NCBI RefSeq assembly: GCF_001677885.1
Contig: NZ_LOCQ01000045.1
Span: 45,740 to 109,739, forward strand
DNA from: Janthinobacterium psychrotolerans
Lineage (GTDB): Bacteria; Pseudomonadota; Gammaproteobacteria; Burkholderiales; Burkholderiaceae_D
Length of the DNA: 64,000 bases
Direction of reading: 5' to 3'
The position numbers and the translations under genes are program-made. The notes under the pieces were generated by a model. The model was not told where the DNA came from, did not search any database, and saw only the letters and a list, made by a program, of their open reading frames with translations. Below, piece after piece: positions 1 through 8,463 of the stretch. Numbering within the stretch: position 1 is the stretch's first letter; every line of letters starts with the position of its first letter.

Positions 1-704
1 CCTTCCTGGGCGCCCATCACGCCGACATAGCCGACCAGGTAGTTGCGGCCTTTTTTCAGTGCGGGCACCGGCGGCAGCACGCGCAAGCGGTCGAGCTTGG
101 GCCCGCTGCGCACCACGTAGACGTCTTCGGGTTTCATGCCGCCGCGTTCGATGGCGATCTTCTTGTACGACTCGTTGGTGGCGATCGACACGTCGGCGCT
201 GCGGAACGACCAGCGCTCGAACAGCACCATCAGCTTGTAGAAAAAGTCGCGCCGGCCGAACTTGGCTTCGTACAGTTCCGGATTGATGTCGTGGTGGTCG
301 AACAGAAAACGCTTGCCCATGGCCAGCTTGAAAAAACCGCCGATCAAAAACAGCAGGTCGGGCGGATTGCAGGCGTGGATGACATCGAAGCCGCGCGCGA
401 AATGCACCTTCCACGCCAGGCGGAAGGTGTGGAACAGCGCCAGCGAATATTCGACCAGGTAGCCCTTGGCGCCTTCGGCCTCCAGCGGCAGGTGGTAGCG
501 GTAGATATGGATGCCGTCGATCGCCTCGTAGCGCGACTCGTAGCCCTTGCCGGTCGGGCAGATGATCGACACTGCATAGCCATTCGCATGCAGGGTGGTC
601 GCTTCCTGCCAGACGCGCCGGTCGAATGGCGACGGCAGGTTTTCCACCAGGATCAATACCCGGCGCGGCTTGCCGCCCGCGGCATTACCAGCAGATGCCG
701 TCAT
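1..704 (-). CDS. Glycosyltransferase family 4 (partial, C-terminus outside window)
   Basis: N-terminal 234 residues of a GT-B fold sugar transferase; the gene runs off the left edge. The visible part starts with a hydrophobic strand (RRVLILVENLPSPFDRRVWQE) typical of GT4 enzymes that act on nucleotide-sugar donors at the inner face of the membrane, and has an FDVIHACNPPDLLF stretch matching the N-terminal GT4 domain. The ATG at 704 overlaps the end of the upstream dehydrogenase gene by 20 bases, so the two are probably translated as one operon. The donor-binding C-terminal half is not in the window, so linkage and sugar cannot be inferred. Expected role: adding one sugar to the lipid-linked repeat of the exopolysaccharide made by this locus. 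Confidence 0.85.
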   Translation of the reverse strand, partial: MTASAGNAAGGKPRRVLILVENLPSPFDRRVWQEATTLHANGYAVSIICPTGKGYESRYEAIDGIHIYRYHLPLEAEGAKGYLVEYSLALFHTFRLAWKVHFARGFDVIHACNPPDLLFLIGGFFKLAMGKRFLFDHHDINPELYEAKFGRRDFFYKLMVLFERWSFRSADVSIATNESYKKIAIERGGMKPEDVYVVRSGPKLDRLRVLPPVPALKKGRNYLVGYVGVMGAQE

Positions 705-1995
705 ATTGCTCTCCACTTTGATCCTTGCTGATGCGCACCAGGTCGACGATATGCTGGTGCGGCTTGATGCTTGCCGGTACGGTCTTGAATTCGGCCGCGC
801 CATTGCCGATCACGATGGTGTCGGCAAAGTCCAGCACGTCCTGCATATTGTCCACCATCAGCTTGGAGATATGCGGAATATGGTTCAGGATGTAATCCTG
901 GTTGGCGCCCGTCAGCGCGGCCAGGTTGACGTTCTTGTCGTACAGTTTCAGCTCGTAGCCCTTGCCCAGCAGGTATTCGATCACATCGACCAGCGGCGAC
1001 TCGCGCAGGTCGTCGGTGCCGGCCTTGAACGAAAAGCCCAGAATACCCACCTTGCGCGCGCCCTTGTCGACGATCATCTTGACGCCTTTTTCCACCTGCT
1101 TCTGGTTCGACGGCAAAATCGAATTGAGCAGGGGCAAATCCAGGTCCAGCGTGCGCGCCTTGTAGGTCAGCGCGCGCACGTCTTTCGGCAGGCAGGAACC
1201 GCCAAACGCAAAACCCGGCTTCATGTAGTACGGCGACAGGTTGAGCTTGGTATCCTGGCAGAAGATGTCCATCACCTTGTGGCCGTCGATGCCGACCGCC
1301 TTGCAGATATTGCCGATCTCGTTGGCGAACGCCACTTTCACGGCATGCCAGGTGTTGTCGGTGTACTTGACCATCTCGGCCGTTTCCACATCGGTACGCA
1401 CCAGCGGCGCATCCATCTTTTGATACAGCTGCACCAGCAGCGCGCCGGCCTTTTCGTCGGACTCGCCGATCACCGTTTTTGGCGGATGGTAGTAGTCGTG
1501 GACGGCCGTGCCTTCGCGCAGGAATTCGGGGTTGTTGCACACGCCAAAATCGACGCCGGCCACCTTGCCCGAGGCCGCTTCCAGGGTCGGGATCACCAGC
1601 GAACGCATCGAACCGGGCAGCATCGTGCTGCGCGCGACGACCACGTGGAAGGTGTCTTTTTCGGCAATCGCCGCGCCGATTTCCTGGCACACCTTGCGCA
1701 CATGGCTCAGGTCGAGGTTGCCATTGAGCTGCGATGGCGTGCCGACGCAGATCAGCGACATGTCGGAACCGAACACGGCGTCGCGCACGTCCGCCGTGGC
1801 GCGCAGATGGCCGCTTTTCACGGTGGCGGCGATCATCTCGCCGATGTCCTTTTCAATGATCGGCGTGGCGCCCTGGTTGATCAGGTCGACCTTGGTCCTG
1901 TTCGGATCGACGCCGATCACTTCGTGGCCGTCGGTGGCCAGGCAACCGGCGGAGACCGCGCCCACATAACCCAAACCAAAGATGCTAATTTTCAT
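685..1995 (-). CDS. algD: GDP-mannose 6-dehydrogenase (AlgD-like UDP-glucose/GDP-mannose dehydrogenase family)
   Basis: Predicted cytoplasmic NAD-dependent enzyme oxidising GDP-mannose to GDP-mannuronic acid in two steps. The 436-residue length equals Pseudomonas AlgD as I recall it, and the protein looks colinear with it: Rossmann motif GLGYVGAVSAGC at residues 7-18, CVGTPS near 83-88, NPEFLREGTA near 155-164, and catalytic Cys268 in GGSCLPKD. The C-terminus also ends in the AlgD-like GICW. These features favour GDP-mannose over UDP-glucose, though substrate choice in this superfamily cannot be proved by eye. The gene sits in the exopolysaccharide operon, 19 bases after the heparinase-like gene, and would supply an acidic sugar precursor. 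Neighbouring alginate polymerase genes (alg8/alg44) are absent, so the product is probably a heteropolysaccharide rather than alginate. Confidence 0.85.
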   Translation of the reverse strand: MKISIFGLGYVGAVSAGCLATDGHEVIGVDPNRTKVDLINQGATPIIEKDIGEMIAATVKSGHLRATADVRDAVFGSDMSLICVGTPSQLNGNLDLSHVRKVCQEIGAAIAEKDTFHVVVARSTMLPGSMRSLVIPTLEAASGKVAGVDFGVCNNPEFLREGTAVHDYYHPPKTVIGESDEKAGALLVQLYQKMDAPLVRTDVETAEMVKYTDNTWHAVKVAFANEIGNICKAVGIDGHKVMDIFCQDTKLNLSPYYMKPGFAFGGSCLPKDVRALTYKARTLDLDLPLLNSILPSNQKQVEKGVKMIVDKGARKVGILGFSFKAGTDDLRESPLVDVIEYLLGKGYELKLYDKNVNLAALTGANQDYILNHIPHISKLMVDNMQDVLDFADTIVIGNGAAEFKTVPASIKPHQHIVDLVRISKDQSGEQYDGICW

Positions 1996-2014
1996 GTTTT
2001 TCCTCGTTAATTTT

Positions 2015-4003
2015 TTACAGGTCAGATACCGTCAAGTGTAATGTGGTGCGCAGCCTGCTCCCGCCACCCAGGCGCGCGCGCCAGGCCAAAGTGGGCGCAG
2101 CCTGTTTTTCATCAAAGCGATGCGAGATCCAGCCCAGCACCGGCTGCTCGGCGCCGCACACCAGCGCCATGGTGGCGCCTGGCAGGTCGGGCAAATGCAT
2201 TTCAAGCGAGAAAGCAGCGCCTTGCACATGCAGCACGGTGCCATCGAGCCTGAGCTGGCATTGCGGATCGAGGTGCCAGAACAGCTCGACGTCGTGCGTG
2301 CCCTGGCATTCAAGTATGTCCTCCACCACGATGCACGCGGCATCGTGTGTCACGCTGACCTCGCGCCGGTGCGATAGCGGGTCCGGCAAGGCCATGTAGC
2401 CGTCATGGCTGGCGCTCCAGAACTGCCCCTGCCCATCGTCACGCCAGGCCAGGCAGCTTGCCCTGGCCTTGCGCAACCATAAAAAATTGCCGCCCGATAC
2501 GGACTGGTCCTGGCCGTCGATGCGCACGCAATTGTGCGCGCTGGTGCCACGGAAATAATCGCGCCACTGTTTCTGCGTGTGATACGCGTACGTGCCCGGA
2601 TCGACCAGCACCGCCTGCCCCGCCACCGACAAGGTCAACGCCAGCGCATCGGCGTGGCCGTGGGCGGCAATGCCCAGGTAGCCGAGCGGCCCGGCGTCGC
2701 CGGTCAGGCGCACTTCGCTGGCCGTGTCGAACCGCGCGCCCATGATGTAATAACCACCATCGGCGAAACTGCGCGGCAGGGTCGTGGCCGCAACAGAAGG
2801 CAAGGCGTCGAAGGCCTGGCGGCCCGCGTCGCCGAGCAGCCAGGCGCTCTTGTCGTCAAACACCACTGCCTTGCGTTTGAAGTCGCCGCGCGCGAACAGC
2901 GCCGCGCCGCTGGCCAGCAGGGAACGGTAGGCATTGGCGCCCGGTGCTTTGTCCCAGTTGGCCAGCTGGGCGTCGTCGGCGTCGCCGATCATCGGCACGC
3001 CACCGGCCACATTCATCATGGCGGCGACAAATTCCAGCATGCTTTCCAGCCGCTGCAGGAAGGCCGACGAACGGGGCCGGCCATTGGCGCGTCCCGCCAG
3101 CAGGCACAGCAGCATTTCGTCGGCCACCGTGTGCTGGTAGTAAATCGCCTGCTCGCGGTTGACGCCGTCCGGGCCATTTTGCAGCAGCGCCTGTTGTTCC
3201 AGTTCGCGCTCGGTCCGCTCCAGCCAATCCGCACTTTCTGGCCAGCAGGGCCAGGTCAGCGCCGCCACATGCAAGCCCGTCAGTTCGCCGAACAGATGGT
3301 TGTTGGCCGACGAATGGCGGGACAAGTGGCCGGCGATAAAGTGGCAATGCTGGTAGATGCTGGCCAGCCAGCGCTGCAAAAATGCCTGGCCGCCGGCACC
3401 CTGGAACAGCGCACTGTCTAGGCCTCCCAGCAACTGCCAGGCATGCGACCAGCTGACCAGGCGCAGGGCCAGTTCCAGCGCGCTGCTCCAGTTGGCCCCC
3501 AGCGGATACGGGCACTGCCGCCACCACGATTCGAGCAGCGTCTGCACGCCCTGCGCATGTTTCATCTCGCCGCTGAGGCGATACGCCATCGCGAGGTCAC
3601 TGATCATCAGGTGGCGGTTCGGCTCCCACAGGCACTTGATATCGCCGACCACCGCCTCGTCGCGGTAGTTGAGGGTCTTGCCGAAGGTGACCGGGGCCAG
3701 GGTGCCGGTCTTCGGATCGCGGTTCCATTCTGGCGGGAAACCGAGCTCGGCGTCGCGCAGCGCGAACACATCGAAGCGGCCGGCCAGGATGCGTTCGGCC
3801 GCCGCCAGGTGCGGCGCGCTGTCCACGGGCAAGCCCAGCCACGGCTGGCCGAAGCGCGCCAGCGACGCCGGTGGCGGCGTGAGGGCCAGGCCGATACCGC
3901 GCGCCTGCAGGCGCTGGCGCACGGCGTCACCCACGCGGTGCGCCACTTCCGGCGCCCCCATGGCGCGCAAACGGTTCAGTTTCCAGGTCAGATTAGCCAG
4001 CAT
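2015..4003 (-). CDS. Heparinase II/III family protein (polysaccharide lyase-like, cytoplasmic/unexported form)
   Basis: A 662-residue protein with an N-terminal helical (alpha/alpha toroid) region and a C-terminal beta-sandwich resembling Hepar_II_III. Supporting motifs are SRHSSANNHLFGE around 230-245 (the conserved Asn-His segment of the toroid), GPLGYLGIAAHGHADALALTLS around 430-450, VDPGTYAYH, and YFRGTSAHNCVRIDGQDQS, the usual His/Tyr-rich lyase signature. No signal peptide is visible. Proteins of this type are common in exopolysaccharide operons, where they are thought to trim or edit uronate-containing polymer. The gene lies 9 bases after the amidotransferase gene and 19 before algD, so it is operonic. 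Whether it is an active lyase on the local polymer is inference. Confidence 0.82.
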   Translation of the reverse strand: MLANLTWKLNRLRAMGAPEVAHRVGDAVRQRLQARGIGLALTPPPASLARFGQPWLGLPVDSAPHLAAAERILAGRFDVFALRDAELGFPPEWNRDPKTGTLAPVTFGKTLNYRDEAVVGDIKCLWEPNRHLMISDLAMAYRLSGEMKHAQGVQTLLESWWRQCPYPLGANWSSALELALRLVSWSHAWQLLGGLDSALFQGAGGQAFLQRWLASIYQHCHFIAGHLSRHSSANNHLFGELTGLHVAALTWPCWPESADWLERTERELEQQALLQNGPDGVNREQAIYYQHTVADEMLLCLLAGRANGRPRSSAFLQRLESMLEFVAAMMNVAGGVPMIGDADDAQLANWDKAPGANAYRSLLASGAALFARGDFKRKAVVFDDKSAWLLGDAGRQAFDALPSVAATTLPRSFADGGYYIMGARFDTASEVRLTGDAGPLGYLGIAAHGHADALALTLSVAGQAVLVDPGTYAYHTQKQWRDYFRGTSAHNCVRIDGQDQSVSGGNFLWLRKARASCLAWRDDGQGQFWSASHDGYMALPDPLSHRREVSVTHDAACIVVEDILECQGTHDVELFWHLDPQCQLRLDGTVLHVQGAAFSLEMHLPDLPGATMALVCGAEQPVLGWISHRFDEKQAAPTLAWRARLGGGSRLRTTLHLTVSDL

Positions 4004-4012
4004 GGTCGCTGC

Positions 4013-5881
4013 TCACAGATACTGGCGATGCCAGATTTCCAGCGTCAGCAAGCTCCACAGCAACTTTTCGTGGTTTTGCCGCCCTTTCACGTGTTCGGCC
4101 AGCACCTGCTGCAGCGCGCTCGCATGGTAGTAGTGGCGCGTGCGCGAGGACGCGCCGGTCAGGTGTTCGTACAGATACTCTTTCATGGGGCCGCGGAACC
4201 ATGCGTTGACGGGCACGCGAAAACCCACTTTCGGCCGCGCCAGGATCGCCGGCGGCAGCAGCTGCTTCATCGCCTCGCGCAAGATCCACTTGGTGGTGCG
4301 CCCGCGTACGCGGTAGTCGTCGGGCAGGGTCGAGACATAGGCGGCCAGCTCGTGGTCCATGAAGGGCATGCGCGCTTCGAGCGAGGCGGCCATGGTCATG
4401 CGGTCGCCGCGTTCGAGCAGATTGTCGGGCAGCCAGCTTTTCTGGTCGAAACACAAAATGCGGCGCAGCGCGCTGTTGTCGCCGCCGCCACAGCCGAGAT
4501 CCGCGTCATGCGTGCGCCGTGGCGCCGGCAACGCCACCAGGCGCGCGCGTTCCTGGTCCGACATCATGCCGAACCAGCGCGGCATGCGCTCGCCGAACGC
4601 TGCCAGCCCCAGGTTGACAATCGCCGTCTTGGCGCGGCGAAAACGGTACGGCAAGGCGCCGATGGCCGGTTCGATCAGGCCGCGCCGCAATACGCCCGGC
4701 AACTGCTGGTAGCTGCCCGCATAACGCTCGTACACATGCTTGGGATAGCCGCCGAGAATTTCATCGGAGCCTTCGCCCGTCAGCACCATCTTGACCGTCT
4801 TGCGCGATTCCTTCGCCAGCAGGTAGATGGGGATGTCGGACGGCTCGGCCACGGGCGCATCGCGAAAGCGCACCAGGTCGGGCAGCAAGGCGATCACCTG
4901 GTCGACCGACACTTCCAGTTCATGGTGATCGGTGGAAAACTGGCGCGCGATATCGGCCGCATAGGCCAGCTCGCTGAAGCCGCCCTCCTTGAAGCCGACC
5001 GAAAAAGTTTTCACGGGCACGCCGGCGTGGCGCGACATCAGCGCCACCACGGCCGAGGAATCGATACCACCGGACAAAAACGCGCCAAATGGCACATCGG
5101 CAATCATGCGGATGCGCACCGATTCGTCGAGTTTTTCAAGAAAGGTGGCGACCGGATCGGCCGGCAAAGCCTTCCTTACGCGCGGCCGGCTGTCGGGCGG
5201 CGTGTAGTACACCTGCTCGCGCAGCACGCCGTTTTCCCAGGTGGCGGTGCTGCCGGGCGCCAGCTTGCGGATGCCCTGGAACAGCGTGGCCGGAGCGGGC
5301 GCATAGCGATAGGCGAAATAGTCCCAGATCGCTGCCTCGTTGGCCTGCACGCTGACGCCGGGCAAGGCCAGCAGCGCCTTGATTTCGGAACCGAAGGCCA
5401 GCCGGCCCTCGTGCTGCCACAGGAACAGCGGCTTCTTGCCGAACGGATCGCGCGCCAGGAACAGGCGGTTGTGGCGCGCATCCCAGATGGCGAAGGCGAA
5501 CATGCCGCGAAAGTGCCGCACGCAGTCGTCGCCCCACTGCACATAAGCGTGGACGATGGTTTCGGTGTCGGAGGCGGTGCGGAAAAGGTGGCCCAGCGCG
5601 ATCAGTTCCTCGCGCAACGGCTGGTAGTTATAGATTTCGCCGTTGAAGATGATCTGCACATCGCCCGCTTCGTTGCCCAGCGGCTGGTGACCGGTGGCCA
5701 GGTCGATGATGGACAGCCGCCGGTGCAGCAGGCCCACCTGCCAGGCGCCGTCCGCAGTGGCCGCTTGCAGCACGCCGGTGTCATCGGGGCCACGGTGGGC
5801 GATGGCGCGGCCCATGGACTCGAGCGCGGCCAGCGGGCCAGGATCGGACGAGGGAAAGATCAAACCGGCAATACCGCACAT
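4013..5881 (-). CDS. Asparagine synthase (glutamine-hydrolysing) family amidotransferase
   Basis: A 622-residue two-domain enzyme. The N-terminal class II glutaminase begins MCGIAGL, with nucleophile Cys2 after Met removal, and contains HRRLSIIDL, FNGEIYN and SDTETI. The C-terminal synthetase has the PP-loop SGGIDSSAVVAL near residues 268-279 and the GEGSDEILGGYP segment. AsnB homologues are standard members of exosortase-associated EPS loci, where they are suspected to amidate uronic acids or otherwise modify the polymer rather than make free asparagine. Here the neighbour AlgD would make a uronic acid, which fits that idea. It is 9 bases from the heparinase gene and 20 bases from the GT4 gene upstream. 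The real acceptor is unknown. Confidence 0.88.
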   Translation of the reverse strand: MCGIAGLIFPSSDPGPLAALESMGRAIAHRGPDDTGVLQAATADGAWQVGLLHRRLSIIDLATGHQPLGNEAGDVQIIFNGEIYNYQPLREELIALGHLFRTASDTETIVHAYVQWGDDCVRHFRGMFAFAIWDARHNRLFLARDPFGKKPLFLWQHEGRLAFGSEIKALLALPGVSVQANEAAIWDYFAYRYAPAPATLFQGIRKLAPGSTATWENGVLREQVYYTPPDSRPRVRKALPADPVATFLEKLDESVRIRMIADVPFGAFLSGGIDSSAVVALMSRHAGVPVKTFSVGFKEGGFSELAYAADIARQFSTDHHELEVSVDQVIALLPDLVRFRDAPVAEPSDIPIYLLAKESRKTVKMVLTGEGSDEILGGYPKHVYERYAGSYQQLPGVLRRGLIEPAIGALPYRFRRAKTAIVNLGLAAFGERMPRWFGMMSDQERARLVALPAPRRTHDADLGCGGGDNSALRRILCFDQKSWLPDNLLERGDRMTMAASLEARMPFMDHELAAYVSTLPDDYRVRGRTTKWILREAMKQLLPPAILARPKVGFRVPVNAWFRGPMKEYLYEHLTGASSRTRHYYHASALQQVLAEHVKGRQNHEKLLWSLLTLEIWHRQYL

Positions 5882-5901
5882 AATATCTCGCTTGAAAAAA
5901 A

Positions 5902-6996
5902 CTAGTCAGACACCGGCGGCGCCAGCATGGCGCGGTAGACGCGCCCGAAATCGCGCGCCAGCCGCTCGACCGCGTAGTGGCTATCGATACGCTCGCGACA
6001 GGCCAGGCCCATGCGCCGCAGCAGGGGACGGTCGCCATCGAGGCGCACGATGGCGCCGGCCAGCGCCTGCGGATCGCGCGGCGGCACGAACAATCCGTGC
6101 ACGCCATCTTGCACCACGTCGGGAATCGCGCCTACCGGGCAGATCAGCATCGGCGTGCGCGCGGCCATGCTTTCCAACAAAGCATACGGCAATCCTTCGT
6201 GATGCGTGGGGAAACCGAACACATCGGCGCCGCGCCACAAGGCATGCTTGGCCGCGCCGAACACCGGCCCCAGAAAGCGCACCTGCTCCTGCAGCCCCAG
6301 CGCGCCCACGCGCGCGCGCAAGGCAGCCTCGGCCGGGCCGCTGCCGGCCAGCGCCAGGGTGGCTGTGCTGCCGGCCGCACGCGCCAGGTGCAGCGCTTCG
6401 ACCAGTTCGAACAGGCCCTTGCTCTCGGCCAGGCGGCCCACGTAGACCAGCGACAGCGGCGCATGCGGGGAGTCTGGCTTGTCGCCGGCATCGCATCCCG
6501 CGTCGATGGCGTTCGGAATCACCTCGACTGGCAAGCCCGGATCGAAACTGCGGTAGCCGCGCAATTCGCACTGCGCCAGCAGCACTACCGCGTCGGGCAG
6601 GCGCAGCACGCGGCGCAGCAGGCCCGTCAGCAAAGGCTTGCCGCCAAAAAACACCTGCGGCAAGGCGCCGCCATGCACCTGGTACAGCACGCGCTTGCCC
6701 ATGGCCTTGGCCACCAGCAAATAAGCCAAGTCGCGCCAATAACTTTTCTGCTCCATCGAGGTGTTGATATGCACGATCTGCGGCCGCTGCCGCCGCAATG
6801 CCTGCAAGAACTGGAACGGACTCCAGGCCAGACGCAGCAACTTGCGCGCACGCGACTCGCGCCGCCCCTCGCTGCCGACCTGAAAATGCACCAGATGAAA
6901 ATCGCGCGCCAGCGAACAATGGAACAATTGATTCAAATGGGTGGTCACGCCGCTGACGGCATCGAGCGCAGGTCCCAGCAGCATTACAGTAGTCAT
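5902..6996 (-). CDS. Glycosyltransferase family 4
   Basis: A 364-residue GT-B glycosyltransferase. The C-terminal donor domain is clear: LVYVGRLAESKGLFELVEAL, then LALAGSGPAE, VRFLGPVFG, and the conserved acidic motif FGFPTHHEGLPYALLESMA, which includes the E-x7-E donor-binding glutamates. The N-terminal acceptor domain starts MLLGPALDAVSGVTTHLNQL. It probably works at the cytoplasmic membrane face on the lipid-linked repeat unit. The gene lies 20 bases upstream of the amidotransferase and 56 bases downstream of another GT4. The sugar specificity cannot be read from the sequence. Confidence 0.9.
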   Translation of the reverse strand: MTTVMLLGPALDAVSGVTTHLNQLFHCSLARDFHLVHFQVGSEGRRESRARKLLRLAWSPFQFLQALRRQRPQIVHINTSMEQKSYWRDLAYLLVAKAMGKRVLYQVHGGALPQVFFGGKPLLTGLLRRVLRLPDAVVLLAQCELRGYRSFDPGLPVEVIPNAIDAGCDAGDKPDSPHAPLSLVYVGRLAESKGLFELVEALHLARAAGSTATLALAGSGPAEAALRARVGALGLQEQVRFLGPVFGAAKHALWRGADVFGFPTHHEGLPYALLESMAARTPMLICPVGAIPDVVQDGVHGLFVPPRDPQALAGAIVRLDGDRPLLRRMGLACRERIDSHYAVERLARDFGRVYRAMLAPPVSD

Positions 6997-7052
6997 ATTG
7001 GCATTATATGTTATAGATTTGCAATTGCACGCAAGCCACCGTTATTTAGCGC

Positions 7053-8267
7053 TCACGATGCAACAGTCCCGCTCAGGTGGTGATAGCGCGCCGCCAGTCC
7101 GGCCGCCAGCACGCGGTAGCTGCGCCGCGCGTCGATATAGGCGGCGCCAGTGTGGGCGCGCGCGCGCGCGGCCGGCACATCGCGCAAAATGGCGACCATG
7201 GCGCCGGCCATCGCGGCCGGCTCGCTGGCCGTCAGCCAGCCCGCATCGCTGCCGGTCAGCACCTGCACCTGGTCCGGGCTGTCGTTGCCGACGGCGGGCA
7301 TGCGCAGGGCCAAATACTCCAGCAACTTGGTCGGCGAACTGACGTCGTGCAGCGCGCCACGCGGGATGTACGACAGGGCCGCGTCGGCGCCGGCCAGCAG
7401 CGCCCAGGCCTGGCTCGATGGCAGCCAGCCCGTCACGCGCACGCAGTCGGCCAGGCCGGCGCGGCGCGCGTAAGCGAGCAGTTCGTCCACATCGGAAGGC
7501 GTGTCGGACGCGCCGATCAGCAGCAAACAGGCGGCAGGCACCTCGCGGCGCACCAGCTGCAGGGCGTCGAGCAGCCGTTCGAGCTGGCGCGACTGGTCCA
7601 GCGTGCCCAGGTAAGCCAGCAGCGGCACGCCGTGCCAGCCGTCGGGCCGCACGGCGGCGATCGACTGCTGGCCCAGCACTTCCATGTCGACCCCCATCGG
7701 CACGGCCGTCAAGCGCCCTGCCGCCACGCCGTGCCGTTCCATCAGGCGCGCCATGGCGTCGCTTTGTACGAAGACGTGATCGGCGCGCGGCAGCAGCACG
7801 CGGTACAGCAGCCACCGTTCGACCAGACCCTTGCACAGCACCAGGCGGCCGCGCAAGGTGGCGCGCTGCGCCAGGCCGGCGCGCGCGCGTTCGATGCGCC
7901 CCTCGCTGAGCAGGTAGGAAACCCAGTAATAAAAAGGCATGCCCTTCAGGCGCGCCAGCAGCAGCGCCAGCAAGCCGGTCGGCACCATGTCGCGCACCTG
8001 GATCGCGTCGCAGCCGGTGCGGCGCGCGCCGAACAGGGCGCGCACGCAGGTGACTTGAAAAGCCAGCTCGCGCACCAGCCGGCTGGCATGGAAGCGTGGA
8101 CTGCGCACCGAGCGAAAGCCCTGTTCCTGCGGCGCCTGCCCGGAAGGCATGCCGACGATATCGCATTCGACACCGTGGCGTGGCAGATATTTGCCGAACA
8201 GCACCGCCACATCGGGGCGAAAGGTGGGCAGGCTTTCCGGCACCAGTTGCAGGATCTTCAGGGGCAT
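7053..8267 (-). CDS. Glycosyltransferase family 4
   Basis: A 404-residue GT4 enzyme. The start is placed at the ATG at 8267 because MPLKILQLVPESLPTFRPDVAV is the natural first strand of the Rossmann-like domain; the frame stays open to an ATG at 8339 (24 more residues of low-quality N-terminus), and neither start has a good Shine-Dalgarno. The C-terminal domain has LAYLGTLDQSRQLERLLDAL and LLIGASDTPSDVDELLAYAR. The usual ExE segment is less canonical (ALSYIPRGALHDVSSPTKLLEYLA). It follows a strong terminator at 8407-8450, so it may begin a separate transcription unit that ends with the partial GT4 at the window edge. Confidence 0.85.
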   Translation of the reverse strand: MPLKILQLVPESLPTFRPDVAVLFGKYLPRHGVECDIVGMPSGQAPQEQGFRSVRSPRFHASRLVRELAFQVTCVRALFGARRTGCDAIQVRDMVPTGLLALLLARLKGMPFYYWVSYLLSEGRIERARAGLAQRATLRGRLVLCKGLVERWLLYRVLLPRADHVFVQSDAMARLMERHGVAAGRLTAVPMGVDMEVLGQQSIAAVRPDGWHGVPLLAYLGTLDQSRQLERLLDALQLVRREVPAACLLLIGASDTPSDVDELLAYARRAGLADCVRVTGWLPSSQAWALLAGADAALSYIPRGALHDVSSPTKLLEYLALRMPAVGNDSPDQVQVLTGSDAGWLTASEPAAMAGAMVAILRDVPAARARAHTGAAYIDARRSYRVLAAGLAARYHHLSGTVAS

Positions 8268-8406
8268 GGGCAAACACGGTTGAACTTGCGCGGCAGTGGA
8301 AACGGACGACAGAAGACGGGACACGGCCACTGCCGGCATCAGGCTATACCCGTATGAAACGATTAATCATCTTACATGAATAGCATGGACTTAGCGGCAC
8401 GCCAGA

Positions 8407-8450
8407 GCCGAAAAAAAAAGCAATACCAACGGGTATTGCTTTTTTCGGCC
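8407..8450 (-). terminator. Strong (probably bidirectional) rho-independent terminator inside the EPS locus
   Basis: Near-perfect inverted repeat: left arm GCCG-A9-GCAATACC (8407-8427), right arm GGTATTGC-T6-CGGCC (8432-8450). It gives a long stem with T-rich flanks on both strands. It lies 14 bases past the stop of the secreted lyase gene (8464) and before the GT4 start. On the minus strand it would end the upstream EPS transcript, so the genes from 8267 down to 1 probably need their own promoter or read-through. Confidence 0.85.
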
Positions 8451-8463
8451 TGGGGTGCCGCGA

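Noticed and set aside
3443..5905. An 820-codon plus-strand frame opposite the heparinase-like and AsnB-like genes
   Set aside because: Antisense shadow; no start context, no domains.
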